Shown here: one piece after another, positions 17,700 to 26,135 of the stretch
How positions within the stretch are numbered: position 1 is the first letter of the stretch
Layout of the letters: each line of letters begins with the position of its first letter
Assembly: GCF_015767635.1 (NCBI RefSeq)
Contig: NZ_CP065230.1
Coordinates: 1,178,001-1,242,000, forward strand
Length of the DNA stretch: 64,000 nucleotides
Source: Halomonas sp. A40-4
GTDB taxonomy: Bacteria > Pseudomonadota > Gammaproteobacteria > Pseudomonadales > Halomonadaceae
Direction of reading: 5' to 3'
Notes under the pieces: model-generated
Seen by the model: the letters and a program-made list of their open reading frames with translations, nothing else
The model's database searches: none
What the model was told of the DNA's origin: nothing
Position numbers and translations under genes: made by a program

Positions 17700-18962
17700 T
17701 TAGTTGATGAATGCCAGGGATAAGCCGGGAACGTAAGTGATCACCAGAAGGGCCAGCAGCAGCACCAGAAAGAACGGCAGAGACGAGCGCAGGAATTGCA
17801 GCGTGCTTAACTTGGCAATATTGCAGCTTACGAACATCAGGACGCCGAGCGGCGGGGTAATCTGGCCAATCAGTAGGTTGAACAGCATGATGATGCCGAA
17901 ATGGACAAGACTGATATCCAGAGCATTCAGCAGAGGAATGAGTATCGGCACGAGGACGATGATCACGGCGATGGTTTCCATGAACATACCAATGGCCAAC
18001 AACGCCAGGTTCAGCAGCAGCAGAACCAATAGAGGGTCATCCGTCAGCCCGGTGATCCATGTGACCACCTCCTGAGGCGCTTGCAATATGCTCAGCGACC
18101 AGGCCAGAGGCGCCGAAGCAGCGATAATGATTAAGATGGAAGCCGCCTCACGCGACGTGGAGACGAGCAGCTCTCCCATGTCCTTCCAGCTCAATGTTCT
18201 GTAAACAAACTTCCCTACGAAGAAGGAGTACGCAACGGCGACCGCAGCAACTTCGGTGACGGTGAAGATGCCCATGCGGAATCCAACGATAATCAACACG
18301 GGCATGAGCAACGCCCATACCGACTGCTTGAAATAGTTGGCTACGCGAGAGCGTTGGAAACCTTCATCCTTCGGGTATTGCTTGATGATGCTAATGGCGG
18401 TGATAAGAAGGGTTAGCAGGAAGGCGATCAGCAGGCCAGGCAGGATCCCTGCAATGAAAAGATCGCCAATGGAGATATTGGCCTGCCAGCCATAAACGAC
18501 CATCAGTATTGAAGGGGGAATGATAGGCGACAGCGTGGCAGAAGAGGCCGTGAGAGCAACCGAAAATCCACGATCATAGCCATTGCGTTCCATTTGAGGA
18601 ACCATGACCCGTGTCGTCGCGGCGCAGTCAGCAAGAGAAGAACCGGAGATGCCGGCCATCAGGACGCTGGACAGGACGTTAACGTGGGCAAGTCCGCCTC
18701 TCAGGTGGCCGACTAGGGACCTTGTGAAATCGAAAAGCCTTTCGCTGATACCACTCTTGTTCATGATGCCGCCGGCGAGCATGAAAAGAGGTATGGCCAG
18801 CAACGGAAAGGACTCGACCCCGGAAGACACCCGTTGTGCCAGTACATTCAGCGGAATATCCAGAGAGATGATGGATAAAACAGAGGCACCCATCATCGCC
18901 AGGGCAATCGGCATACCCAGAAGAATCAAGGAAAACAGTACGGCGAGTATAATAATCAGCAT
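17700..18962 (-). CDS. TRAP transporter large permease (DctM family)
   Basis: 420-residue polytopic protein. Motifs: SFPLLAIPLFMLAGGIMNKS near 52-71, LMAGISGSSLADCAATTRVM, SPIIPPSILMVVYGWQANIS and NLLIGQITPPLGVLMFVSCN near the C-terminus. The ATG at 18962 is chosen because the protein begins directly with a membrane helix (MLIIILAVLFSLILLG) as in other DctM proteins; the upstream extension is hydrophilic and overlaps dctQ. Part of the sugar-acid TRAP system with genes at 18970 and 19547. Confidence 0.92.
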   Translation of the reverse strand: MLIIILAVLFSLILLGMPIALAMMGASVLSIISLDIPLNVLAQRVSSGVESFPLLAIPLFMLAGGIMNKSGISERLFDFTRSLVGHLRGGLAHVNVLSSVLMAGISGSSLADCAATTRVMVPQMERNGYDRGFSVALTASSATLSPIIPPSILMVVYGWQANISIGDLFIAGILPGLLIAFLLTLLITAISIIKQYPKDEGFQRSRVANYFKQSVWALLMPVLIIVGFRMGIFTVTEVAAVAVAYSFFVGKFVYRTLSWKDMGELLVSTSREAASILIIIAASAPLAWSLSILQAPQEVVTWITGLTDDPLLVLLLLNLALLAIGMFMETIAVIIVLVPILIPLLNALDISLVHFGIIMLFNLLIGQITPPLGVLMFVSCNIAKLSTLQFLRSSLPFFLVLLLALLVITYVPGLSLAFIN

Positions 18963-18969
18963 TTCACAC

Positions 18970-19473
18970 CTATACATTTTCCATATCTGTTTCGAACGCA
19001 TTGAAAGAGCGTTCAACGATAGCGTTCGCAATCAAGTGAAAAACGCTGAATACAAAGAACAGCGGCATTGCATAAGCGAACCAGGCAAGGGATATACCCA
19101 ATATTGGAGATGTACTGCTGACCACCGTCAGGCAGTACTCGTATCCAAGAAACGCCATGCTGCCAAGGATGGCAATGGAGATGAGTAGGACCAGCGTATG
19201 GACGACTGTTTTTACGCTGCCCGGCATGGCTGATACCACTGAATCCACAGTGATGTGCTGTTTTTCAGCGAAAGCCACACTAGTGCCCACAAATGTCAAC
19301 CAGACGATCAGCAGTTTCGAGACACTTTCGCTCCATACGAAAGGAGCGCCAAGGATGTATCGAAATGCCACTCCCAAAGTGAGAAGCAGTGCCATCATGC
19401 CCAGAATCACCCCGATGGTCACCTTCTCTGTCGTAAGCAAACCGCTGTTCACCTTCACGAGAAAACTAGTCAT
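18970..19473 (-). CDS. TRAP transporter small permease (DctQ family)
   Basis: 167 residues with four membrane helices (VTIGVILGMMALLLTLGVAF, LLIVWLTFVGTSVAFA, VHTLVLLISIAILGSMAFLG, FAYAMPLFFVFSVFHLIANA) and the SVSKLLIVWLTFVGTS pattern of DctQ. Lies seven bases before the dctM start in the same operon. Confidence 0.88.
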   Translation of the reverse strand: MTSFLVKVNSGLLTTEKVTIGVILGMMALLLTLGVAFRYILGAPFVWSESVSKLLIVWLTFVGTSVAFAEKQHITVDSVVSAMPGSVKTVVHTLVLLISIAILGSMAFLGYEYCLTVVSSTSPILGISLAWFAYAMPLFFVFSVFHLIANAIVERSFNAFETDMENV

Positions 19474-19546
19474 GTTTCACCATTGACCAATCCCCGCCTT
19501 GCCCGTGGCTAAAAGCCGGCGAGACAAGGCGGAAAGATGGCAGTAT

Positions 19547-20563
19547 TTAGTTGCGGTAGTCTTCAATCGCTGTCATGACGCGGCGATAGTCTTCTTCACC
19601 CCAGCGATCGACCAGGTTTTCTCTGGCTTGCTCGGAGGCTTGCTCGAAAGACGCGCGATCAATGTCTTCGACAACGTTGATCTGGCCGCCGTCACGAAGC
19701 TCTTCAAGCATGGAGTCCTCACGCTCGGTCTGCAGCTCATAGTTCTCCTGGGCCAGCTCTTGAACCACTTCTCGAAGAATCTTTTGATTGCTGTCCGACA
19801 GAGACTCGAACTTCTCAGAATTAATCAGCACAACCTGGCTTTGCAGCATGTGCTTGCTCATGACCAACTGATCCTGAACTTCATAGAACTTGCGAGAATA
19901 GATGGTGGGAATCGGGTTTTCCTGGCCATCAACAGTACCCTGCTGCAGGGCCAGGTATACCTCACTGAAAGGGATCGGGGTCGGGGAAGCACCGAACGCC
20001 TTCACCATTTCTACCCAGGCCGGCGACTCGGGCACGCGAATCTTGAGCCCCTCCATATCCTCGACGCTATGAACTTCATCACCATTTAAGGTGAGGTTGC
20101 GCCATCCCCAGTACCAAGTCTTTGCCAGGGGAACCAGGTTGTGTTGCTCCTTCAGCTCATCGAAGATCGGCTGATAGGCGTCCCCTTCCAGAATATGACG
20201 TGCCTCATCCCAGCTTTGGAAAATGAAAGGCGCGTTTGAAATTTCCATGGCCGGGAGAAGAGTGCTGGCACCGGAATAGCCCGGTACAACGATATCGATG
20301 GAACCATTCTTTGACTGTTGGAGCAGCTGTACTTCCGATCCAAGCTGTTCACTCGGGAATACCTGAATCTTCAGTTCGCCGTTGGTTCTTTCTTCTACCC
20401 GATCGCCTAATGTATCCAGCAATTCGTAACTGGCTTCTCCAGGGTTGAAGGTGTGTGCAAGGCGCAGTGAAGTCGCTGCCTGGGCGTTGGCCGTGGCAAC
20501 CATCATGGCACCACTTGAAAGCGTAAGGGTCGCAGCCGTCAAAAATGCTGTTGCTTTTTTCAT
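19547..20563 (-). CDS. TRAP transporter DctP-type binding protein, sugar-acid subgroup
   Basis: 338 residues. Signal peptide to about residue 29 (NAQA), then LRLAHTFNPGEASYELLDTL and the DctP signatures LKIRVPESPAWVEMVKAFGA with ligand Arg near 181 and PIPFSEVYLALQQGTVDGQE near 201-220. The latter two match the subgroup that binds uronates and aldonates. Gene context (UxaA-type dehydratase, AraD1, KGSADH) points to an aldonate or aldarate ligand. It is first in its operon, immediately downstream of the palindromic operator at 20640-20667. Confidence 0.92.
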   Translation of the reverse strand: MKKATAFLTAATLTLSSGAMMVATANAQAATSLRLAHTFNPGEASYELLDTLGDRVEERTNGELKIQVFPSEQLGSEVQLLQQSKNGSIDIVVPGYSGASTLLPAMEISNAPFIFQSWDEARHILEGDAYQPIFDELKEQHNLVPLAKTWYWGWRNLTLNGDEVHSVEDMEGLKIRVPESPAWVEMVKAFGASPTPIPFSEVYLALQQGTVDGQENPIPTIYSRKFYEVQDQLVMSKHMLQSQVVLINSEKFESLSDSNQKILREVVQELAQENYELQTEREDSMLEELRDGGQINVVEDIDRASFEQASEQARENLVDRWGEEDYRRVMTAIEDYRN

Positions 20564-20639
20564 TGTGTCACCTGTTGTTGCTGTTTTTCATCTGCCCTGC
20601 TGTGGGCAACTGGGCAGCATGCGGGGCCAAAGTTAAATC

Positions 20640-20667
20640 AAATGATCATTGCGCGCAATGATCATTT
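20640..20667. promoter_or_regulatory. 28-bp perfect palindrome in the TRAP/uxaA-like divergent promoter
   Basis: The two half-sites AAATGATCATTGCG and CGCAATGATCATTT meet at the centre with no mismatch. TTGCGC in the centre can serve as -35 element on both strands: plus strand TTGCGC (20649-20654) / 18 nt / TACTAT (20673-20678), minus strand TTGCGC (20653-20658) / 17 nt / TAACTT. A bound regulator would therefore shut both divergent promoters. A close relative sits at 31169-31194. The GntR protein at 22741 is the best candidate binder (inference). Confidence 0.8.
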
Positions 20668-20750
20668 TTTGATACTATAGTCTAATCGTCATGCTTTCCA
20701 AAGCTGATAAGCTTTCCGCCAGTTTGTGATTTCTCTTCCAGAGGCCGTCC

Positions 20751-22280
20751 ATGCAGTTAATCAACAACACGCCCGCTGTCATTCGTTTGCATTCCCAGGA
20801 CAATGTAGGGGTCGCTACTCGTGCCCTGCCGCAAGGCATGCCGATTGACGATGACTCCAACCTGTCCTTGCAGAATATTGATGCGGGACACAAAGTTGCT
20901 TTGAGGGCAATAGCTGCTGGCGACAGCATTACCAAATATGGGCAGGTCATCGGCAATGCCAGCTGTGACATTGCCCAGGGCGAGCATGTACATACACACA
21001 ATGTATCGATGCTCGAGCGCACCACATCCCTGGAAGGGTTTACTCCAGCTCCGATGACCAACACTGAACCCAGCAGCAGGTACTTCAATGGTTACCTTCG
21101 TTCGGATGGTCAGACCGGTACACGCAACTATATTGGTATCCTTTCCACGGTAAATTGCTCAGCTACCGTCGCGAAAATGGCCGCAGAACAGCTAAATGCG
21201 TCTGGCGAAGTTGAAGCGCTCGGTTATGATGGTGTCGTCCCGGTGACACATGGCTCAGGCTGTGCCATGAACACCGATACAGAAGGTTTTGCCTTTCTGG
21301 AGAGGGTCATCGCAGGCTATGCAAGGCATCCGAACTTCGCATTTGTTCTGATCATCGGTCTGGGCTGCGAGACCAACCAGGTCAAGCAACTGGTGGAAAA
21401 ATCAGGATTGACCGATACATCTCGTCTCTACTATTTCAATATCCAGGACGTTGGCGGCACCAGGGCAAGCATTGAGCTGGCACGCAACAAGATCTTAGAC
21501 ATGGCGCACAGCCATCCAAGGTCAGTGCGTCAACCCAGTTCTTTGAGCAACCTCACCGTAGCCCTCCAATGTGGTGGGTCGGATGGATACTCCGGGATAA
21601 CCGCCAATCCGGCGCTCGGGCACGCCGCGGATCTCATCGTCAAGCACGGTGGAAGTGTGATTCTCAGCGAGACTCCTGAAATATATGGAGCCGAGCACCT
21701 GCTACTGGATCGGGCAGTGAGCAAAGAAGTGGCAGGCAAGCTCCTTGACCGTCTCGCCTGGTGGAAGCATTACACAGAAATCAATGGTGCAGAGCTCAAT
21801 AACAACCCTTCTCCGGGAAACAAGGCCGGAGGCCTGTCCACGATATTGGAAAAGTCGCTGGGGGCAGTTGCTAAAGGTGGGTCCACCAGCCTCAATGATG
21901 TCCTCGAGTATGCCCAGCCTCGTACTCGACCCGGTTTCAATTTCATGGATAGCCCTGGTTACGATCCGGTATCTGTCACTGGGCAGATTGCTTCCGGGTC
22001 CAACATGGTCTGCTTCACCACCGGACGAGGCTCTGTATCCGGGTACAAGCCAACTCCGTCCATCAAGCTTGCGACTAATACCACCATGTATGAGCGCATG
22101 GCCGAAGACATGGACATCAACTGTGGGGTTATCGCTGATGGCACAGCAAGTGTCGAGGAAGTCGGCGAAATAATCTTTGAGAAGATCATCGCGGCTGCGT
22201 CAGGAGAATTGAGTGCGAGCGAAACACTTGGATATGGGAACAATGAATTCGTCCCGTGGATGGTCGGCGCCGTGACCTAG
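20751..22280 (+). CDS. UxaA-family sugar-acid dehydratase (altronate/galactarate dehydratase family)
   Basis: 509 residues: N-terminal SAF-type domain (residues 1-90, including DNVGVATRALPQGMPID and YGQVIGNASCDIAQGEHVH) fused to the catalytic domain (GYLRSDGQTGTRNYIGILST near 115-134, HGSGCAMNTDTEGF near 166, GLGCETNQVKQLVEKSGL near 201, VALQCGGSDGYSGITANPAL near 270-289, GSVSGYKPTPSIKLATNT near 425). The family dehydrates D-altronate, D-galactarate or related acids using a metal. Here the operon partners AraD1 and KGSADH suggest the product is a 2-keto-3-deoxypentonate, i.e. the substrate may be a pentonate. Divergent from the TRAP operon with a shared operator. Confidence 0.88.
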   Translation: MQLINNTPAVIRLHSQDNVGVATRALPQGMPIDDDSNLSLQNIDAGHKVALRAIAAGDSITKYGQVIGNASCDIAQGEHVHTHNVSMLERTTSLEGFTPAPMTNTEPSSRYFNGYLRSDGQTGTRNYIGILSTVNCSATVAKMAAEQLNASGEVEALGYDGVVPVTHGSGCAMNTDTEGFAFLERVIAGYARHPNFAFVLIIGLGCETNQVKQLVEKSGLTDTSRLYYFNIQDVGGTRASIELARNKILDMAHSHPRSVRQPSSLSNLTVALQCGGSDGYSGITANPALGHAADLIVKHGGSVILSETPEIYGAEHLLLDRAVSKEVAGKLLDRLAWWKHYTEINGAELNNNPSPGNKAGGLSTILEKSLGAVAKGGSTSLNDVLEYAQPRTRPGFNFMDSPGYDPVSVTGQIASGSNMVCFTTGRGSVSGYKPTPSIKLATNTTMYERMAEDMDINCGVIADGTASVEEVGEIIFEKIIAAASGELSASETLGYGNNEFVPWMVGAVT

Positions 22281-22740
22281 GGGCACCCGTCGGCAGTTGC
22301 GATGTCAGAATGCCAGGACACGTGCCCGGCAAGACAGTCATGACCACGAACCATCGTCGGGCCGGGCCTGGAACGCGCTGCTTGAGGCCGCTCGTCCACG
22401 CTGCTTCTCGCCAGCGTATGGTGTCAAAGATAGTTAGAGAGGTCTGTACTTCCCACCCCGCATTGTCTAACACGACAGGCAGTGGGAAGCGTTGAATCTG
22501 TTAGGGGCGACCTTTCAGGACGAGATGGATACGCTACCATCAAGGCCAGGTGGCCACCTGACGGCGTTTGCGAAGGCTACTGCTGGCCTTTACGCCCACC
22601 CGGTAGCATGAATAGACATGCTGGTGAGCAGTGACAACCTCGGGCACTGTCCTCGCTGTCGTCATTTCCCTCATTGCCAGGCGCGTTGCCCTGAGGGAAG
22701 GATGCTAAAAGCAGAAATAACAAGGTATCGGAGAGTCGAA
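22281..22740. other. 460-base non-coding region before the GntR gene
   Basis: No credible gene. It contains a nested hairpin (22449-22489: CTTCCCAC/GTGGGAAG outer arms with TGTC/GACA inner arms), which may end the uxaA-like transcript, and a 14-bp perfect palindrome CAGGTGGCCACCTG at 22547-22560 of unknown role. An in-frame extension of the GntR gene back to 22618 exists but is not needed. Confidence 0.5.
22449..22489. terminator. Nested hairpin downstream of the uxaA-like gene
   Basis: Outer arms CTTCCCAC and GTGGGAAG (8 bp) enclose inner arms TTGTC/GACAG. Located 170 bases after the dehydratase stop. No T-run; a possible transcript-end structure. Confidence 0.35.
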
Positions 22741-23736
22741 ATGGGTACTCTAAAAGATCAGCTCTACCACATATTATCCGAGAGCATAGAGGGTGGCCGC
22801 CTTGAAACTGGTCTTGTGCTGTTGGAAAGCAATATTTCTGAGCTTTTCAAGTTAAGTCGCTCTCCAGTACGCCAAACGCTCGAACGGCTTCACGATGAAG
22901 GGAAAATCAGTCGTTTCGACGGAAGAGGATATCTGGTCGGGAACCAACCGGAAGAGGTGATCCGGCGACAGATTACCGAGGAAGATTTCACACTATCCGG
23001 TGGAGAGATATCTGTCCGGCGCACCGACTCCTGGAGGAAGTTTGCCGAAGAGATTGAGCGTGACATCGTTCTTTGCTCGATGCTGGGCTGCATGGAGCTG
23101 AACGAACTGAAGTTAGCCAAGTCACTTGGCGTCAGCCGAACCACCACGCAGAAGATCCTGCTTTATCTTCAGTCCCTGGGTTTGGTTGAAAACAACAAAT
23201 ACAGCAGCTGGACGGTGGTGCCACTTGATGACGACCGTCTACACCAACTGTATGAGGCCCGACAGCAGCTTGAGCCTTTCATGATCGCTCAAGCCACTGG
23301 TCGGCTGCCTGATTCCGACATCAAGCGGTATATCGAGCGTCTTGACAGTGCAGAAAACCAATACCCCAACATTCAGGGGGGGCTTCTCGACGAACTGGAA
23401 AATGATCTTCATCAGCATGCCATGGTGGCAGGTGGAAACGATGAGGTCGTGACAATGCTGCAACGTACACGTCCCATACTGCTGATCAGCAAGCACCTGC
23501 TGGGGGGCAAAATCGACTTTCCTCAAAGCGATCCTTTCTTTGATGAACATCGTGAAGTTTTCAGCTTAATGCTTTCACGAAAGCCAGAACAAGCAAGCAA
23601 ATCCCTATTCAGGCACCTCACGGCGTCTGAATCGAAGGTGCAGCATCGTTTGGAGCAATTTCGAGACAACCCGGAAGTCAAAATTCCGGAGTATTTACCC
23701 CGGCTCATTCACAAGGACGCCGTACGCACGCGTTGA
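22741..23736 (+). CDS. GntR-family regulator with two tandem winged-helix domains and an FCD-type domain
   Basis: 331 residues. The first GntR winged helix covers residues about 4-65 (LFKLSRSPVRQTLERLHDEG, ending in the wing DGRGYLV). A second covers about 100-165 (LAKSLGVSRTTTQKILLYLQ). The second is followed by an FCD-like effector domain (LYEARQQLEPFMIAQATG, DLHQHAM, DEHREVF, FRHLTASE with the metal-type His residues). FCD regulators normally have a single winged helix, so the extra N-terminal domain is unusual. Start ATG 22741 follows GGAGAGTCGAA. It is adjacent to the uxaA-like gene and most likely binds the long palindromes at 20640 and 31169 (inference). Confidence 0.8.
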   Translation: MGTLKDQLYHILSESIEGGRLETGLVLLESNISELFKLSRSPVRQTLERLHDEGKISRFDGRGYLVGNQPEEVIRRQITEEDFTLSGGEISVRRTDSWRKFAEEIERDIVLCSMLGCMELNELKLAKSLGVSRTTTQKILLYLQSLGLVENNKYSSWTVVPLDDDRLHQLYEARQQLEPFMIAQATGRLPDSDIKRYIERLDSAENQYPNIQGGLLDELENDLHQHAMVAGGNDEVVTMLQRTRPILLISKHLLGGKIDFPQSDPFFDEHREVFSLMLSRKPEQASKSLFRHLTASESKVQHRLEQFRDNPEVKIPEYLPRLIHKDAVRTR

Positions 23737-23840
23737 AACCGATGGCAATCAGTACCGACTTACATCAGCAGTACCTGAACGTTTGGTAGCCGGTCGGCGG
23801 ATGCGGTGTCTGTCGATAAGTGGATGATGAGGGCGATTCC

Positions 23841-24060
23841 ATGGAACGAAGTTCCGTCGCCATGCAGGTTCTTGAGCGGATCATAGCGGCTTTGATTCTG
23901 GCGGAGTAAAACCTGGTGATTATCTCCCCTTAGAAAACGAGCTCACCCATAGTCTGGGCATTAGTCGAGTGCGCGCGAGGCCATTAAGATGTTGCAGGCA
24001 GTCGGCGCAATGGAGAGAGAGGAGGTGTGTCTGAACGACGGGAAGAGGTTAAAAAAGTAG
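23841..24060 (+). pseudogene. Decayed FadR-type GntR regulator fragment
   Basis: Short pieces of a GntR winged helix appear in successive frames: VAMQVLERIIAALILAE (then a stop), PGDYLPLENELTHSLGISRV in a second frame, and IKMLQAVGAMEREEVCLNDG in a third. Together they spell a standard GntR DNA-binding domain from helix 1 to the wing. The effector domain is gone. It differs from the intact tandem regulator just upstream, so it is the remains of another regulator, not a duplication of that gene. Confidence 0.7.
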
Positions 24061-24350
24061 GCAACATCAGTAGATCCAATAAATGTTTAGGGGTGTTACA
24101 GCTTGAGCGCGGTACTGGCTGAGGTGCTATGAGAAGTCCGGGCTAAGAGCATTAGACTATCGTTCTATATTATGGGCATTGAATGCAATGTTCATTTCAT
24201 CTAGATTGATTTTATGTGCCAAGCACGCTATGGCTTCATGGGGTGAGCCACACGAACAGTGAAGCCTATTAATAATAAACTTATTAAGGAATATATTAAT
24301 TAAAAAAATATGCGTTTTTTAGGAATTGCCCTGTGTAGATGTAGGGCTGG
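24061..24350. other. AT-rich spacer with a partial operator-like site
   Basis: No gene. CATTG-N4-CAATG at 24177-24190 followed by TTCATTT resembles the core and right half of the palindrome at 20640-20667 (CATTG-CGCG-CAATG followed by ATCATTT). The rest is AT-rich without recognisable coding similarity. Confidence 0.4.
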
Positions 24351-24807
24351 GAAGTATTTCGAGTCGGTTATGCATTTAGCAACGAATTTTCCGTTCACGT
24401 TACGGAAAAACAGAATTACCTTTATTGAGCTCATTCTAAGTTGCGCGATTTGAGCGATCCTGAGGTGGTTATCGGTGAATTACCCGAGGTGGGCCGGTAA
24501 CTTCTCTATCCAACGCAATGGCTCGCTTTTATGGCTGCACGATTTTGCGAGTGGCGAGCAGTACATGTTTCGTTCAATCGCGAATCTTGAACACCACCAC
24601 TTTAAATATCCTTCATTCCGGGAGCCTGGGTAAGTGTAAGTGCAAGTGCATTTCTTTGGTACTGTAATTCGGAGCTTTGCTGATGCCATTGAGCTGCAGT
24701 ATGGCGATGAAATGTGAATAGAGCGTAATTTAATAACAAAGCCATTAATTAATAGAGTGAAGATAATGCCAGTCTCCATGGCTCTATTACGCCCTTATAA
24801 TCCATAA
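24351..24807 (+). pseudogene. Decayed second copy of araD1 (C-terminal half)
   Basis: Plus-strand pieces match the intact AraD1 at 16696-17685 residue by residue: NEFSVHVTEKQNYLY then a stop, AHSKLRD, a frameshift near 24485, then IQRNGSLLWLHDFASGEQYM, SIANLEHHHFKYPSF, VHFFGTVIRSFADAIEL, GDEM, a stop, and IERNLITKPLINRVK. The first about 185 residues are absent. Several stops and at least one frameshift show it is dead. It stands right upstream of the LDH2-type gene, so a second pentonate-type operon may once have been here. Confidence 0.85.
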
Positions 24808-25005
24808 CAAGAGCATGAGGCCTCAAAATCGTCGAAAACCCAGTGATCGCACTGCCTATTATTTATGTACACGGGAAGTGCAGGGCAGGTTGCAGCGTCG
24901 ACGGAATCCCAAAGACACGGCGGAAAAACGAAATCAACGGTGAATTCCTTTGTGATGTTTTCGAGTCGCCTCACGCTGAACAACCAACACCTAGGAGAAT
25001 AGGAT

Positions 25006-26058
25006 ATGAGCCAGCATTACGACGTTCAAAAGATGACCCGTTTCAGCAACGAGTTGCTCGCAGCTGCCGGACTCGATGACGACAAGGCGCGAGTGGTGGC
25101 CGAGATACTAGTCGCTGGTGACTTGATGGGGCATACCACGCACGGACTCCAGTTGTTAGCTCCCTATCTTGGGGAAGTTCAGTCCGGACGGATGGCGGTG
25201 TCCGGTGGGCCGGAGGTGATTTCCCAACGTGCAGCGGTGGAGACATGGGATGGACGATATCTGCCAGGGCCTTGGCTGATTATACAAGCGCTGGAGTCAG
25301 CCAAGGAAATGGCGCAGATATGTGGCACGGGGACAGTGGTGATTCGCCGCTCGAATCATATCGCTTGTCTGGCCGCCTATCTCAAATGGGCAACTGATCG
25401 TGACCTGGTGGTAGTGATCGAGTCTTCTGATCCGGCCACCAAATCCGTAGCGCCCTATGGCGGCTTAGAGGCAACCCATACGCCCAACCCCATCGCGGTG
25501 GGCTACCCAACTGATTCAGGCCCGGTTCTTTTAGATGTCAGCACATCCATTACCACTAATGGCATGGTCGGCCGTCTCAATAAGCAAAACAGTCGCCTAC
25601 CTTACCCATGGCTGAAGGACCATCAGGGCCACGCAACCGATGACCCCATCGTCCTGTTTAACGAGCCAAAGGGCAGCATTATGCCCATCGGCGGACTTGA
25701 CCACGGCCATAAAGGCTATGCGCTTGGCCTGATGGTGGAGGCGCTGACCTCGGGCTTGGCGGGCTTCGGTCGTGTGCAGGCGCCGAACCAGTGGGGGGCC
25801 TCCGTCATGGTACAGGTGCTGGATCCGGAAGCTTTCGGTGGTTTGGAAGCTTTCAAACGTGAAACGGGGGCGTTAGTCGATGCCTGTCGCACCAATCCCG
25901 TCGCCGAAGGCGATCCGTCAGTGAGGATTCCCGGTGAAAGGGGGCTGGCACTCCATGATACCTATATGCAGGAGGGGGTTCCTCTCCCGGACGGAGTGCC
26001 CGAGGCGCTTACCGAGTGGGCCGAGCGGTTAGGGGTGTCTTTTCCGCAGGCAGTGTGA
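25006..26058 (+). CDS. LDH2/malate-dehydrogenase-family oxidoreductase
   Basis: 350 residues of the YlbC/Ldh (DpkA, ComC, AllD) family, NAD(P)-dependent 2-oxo acid or imino acid reductases with a fold unlike Rossmann dehydrogenases. Visible: GDLMGHTTHGLQLLAPYLGE with the catalytic His near 44-50, VIRRSNHIACLAAYLKWATD near 110, TPNPIAVGYPTDSGPVLLDV near 160-179, and GGLDHGHKGYALGLMVEALT near 231-250. RBS AGGAGAATAGGAT precedes the ATG. Neighbouring HIBADH-like genes suggest it acts in hydroxy-acid catabolism; sulfolactate or ureidoglycolate-type activity is possible but not shown. Confidence 0.85.
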   Translation: MSQHYDVQKMTRFSNELLAAAGLDDDKARVVAEILVAGDLMGHTTHGLQLLAPYLGEVQSGRMAVSGGPEVISQRAAVETWDGRYLPGPWLIIQALESAKEMAQICGTGTVVIRRSNHIACLAAYLKWATDRDLVVVIESSDPATKSVAPYGGLEATHTPNPIAVGYPTDSGPVLLDVSTSITTNGMVGRLNKQNSRLPYPWLKDHQGHATDDPIVLFNEPKGSIMPIGGLDHGHKGYALGLMVEALTSGLAGFGRVQAPNQWGASVMVQVLDPEAFGGLEAFKRETGALVDACRTNPVAEGDPSVRIPGERGLALHDTYMQEGVPLPDGVPEALTEWAERLGVSFPQAV

Positions 26059-26135
26059 CAAGGCATTGAAAGCGCGGCCTTGAAAACACGGCTTTGAAAG
26101 TGAGCCGTGCGCAAACGACGATTCAGGAGGGAAGT

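Noticed and set aside
22547..22560. CAGGTGGCCACCTG palindrome as an operator
   Set aside because: Perfect but isolated, not repeated in the window and not near a recognisable promoter; kept only as part of the intergenic description.
24480..24779. Minus-strand reading frame of 99 codons
   Set aside because: It lies antisense to the collinear araD1 remnant and has no family resemblance or RBS.
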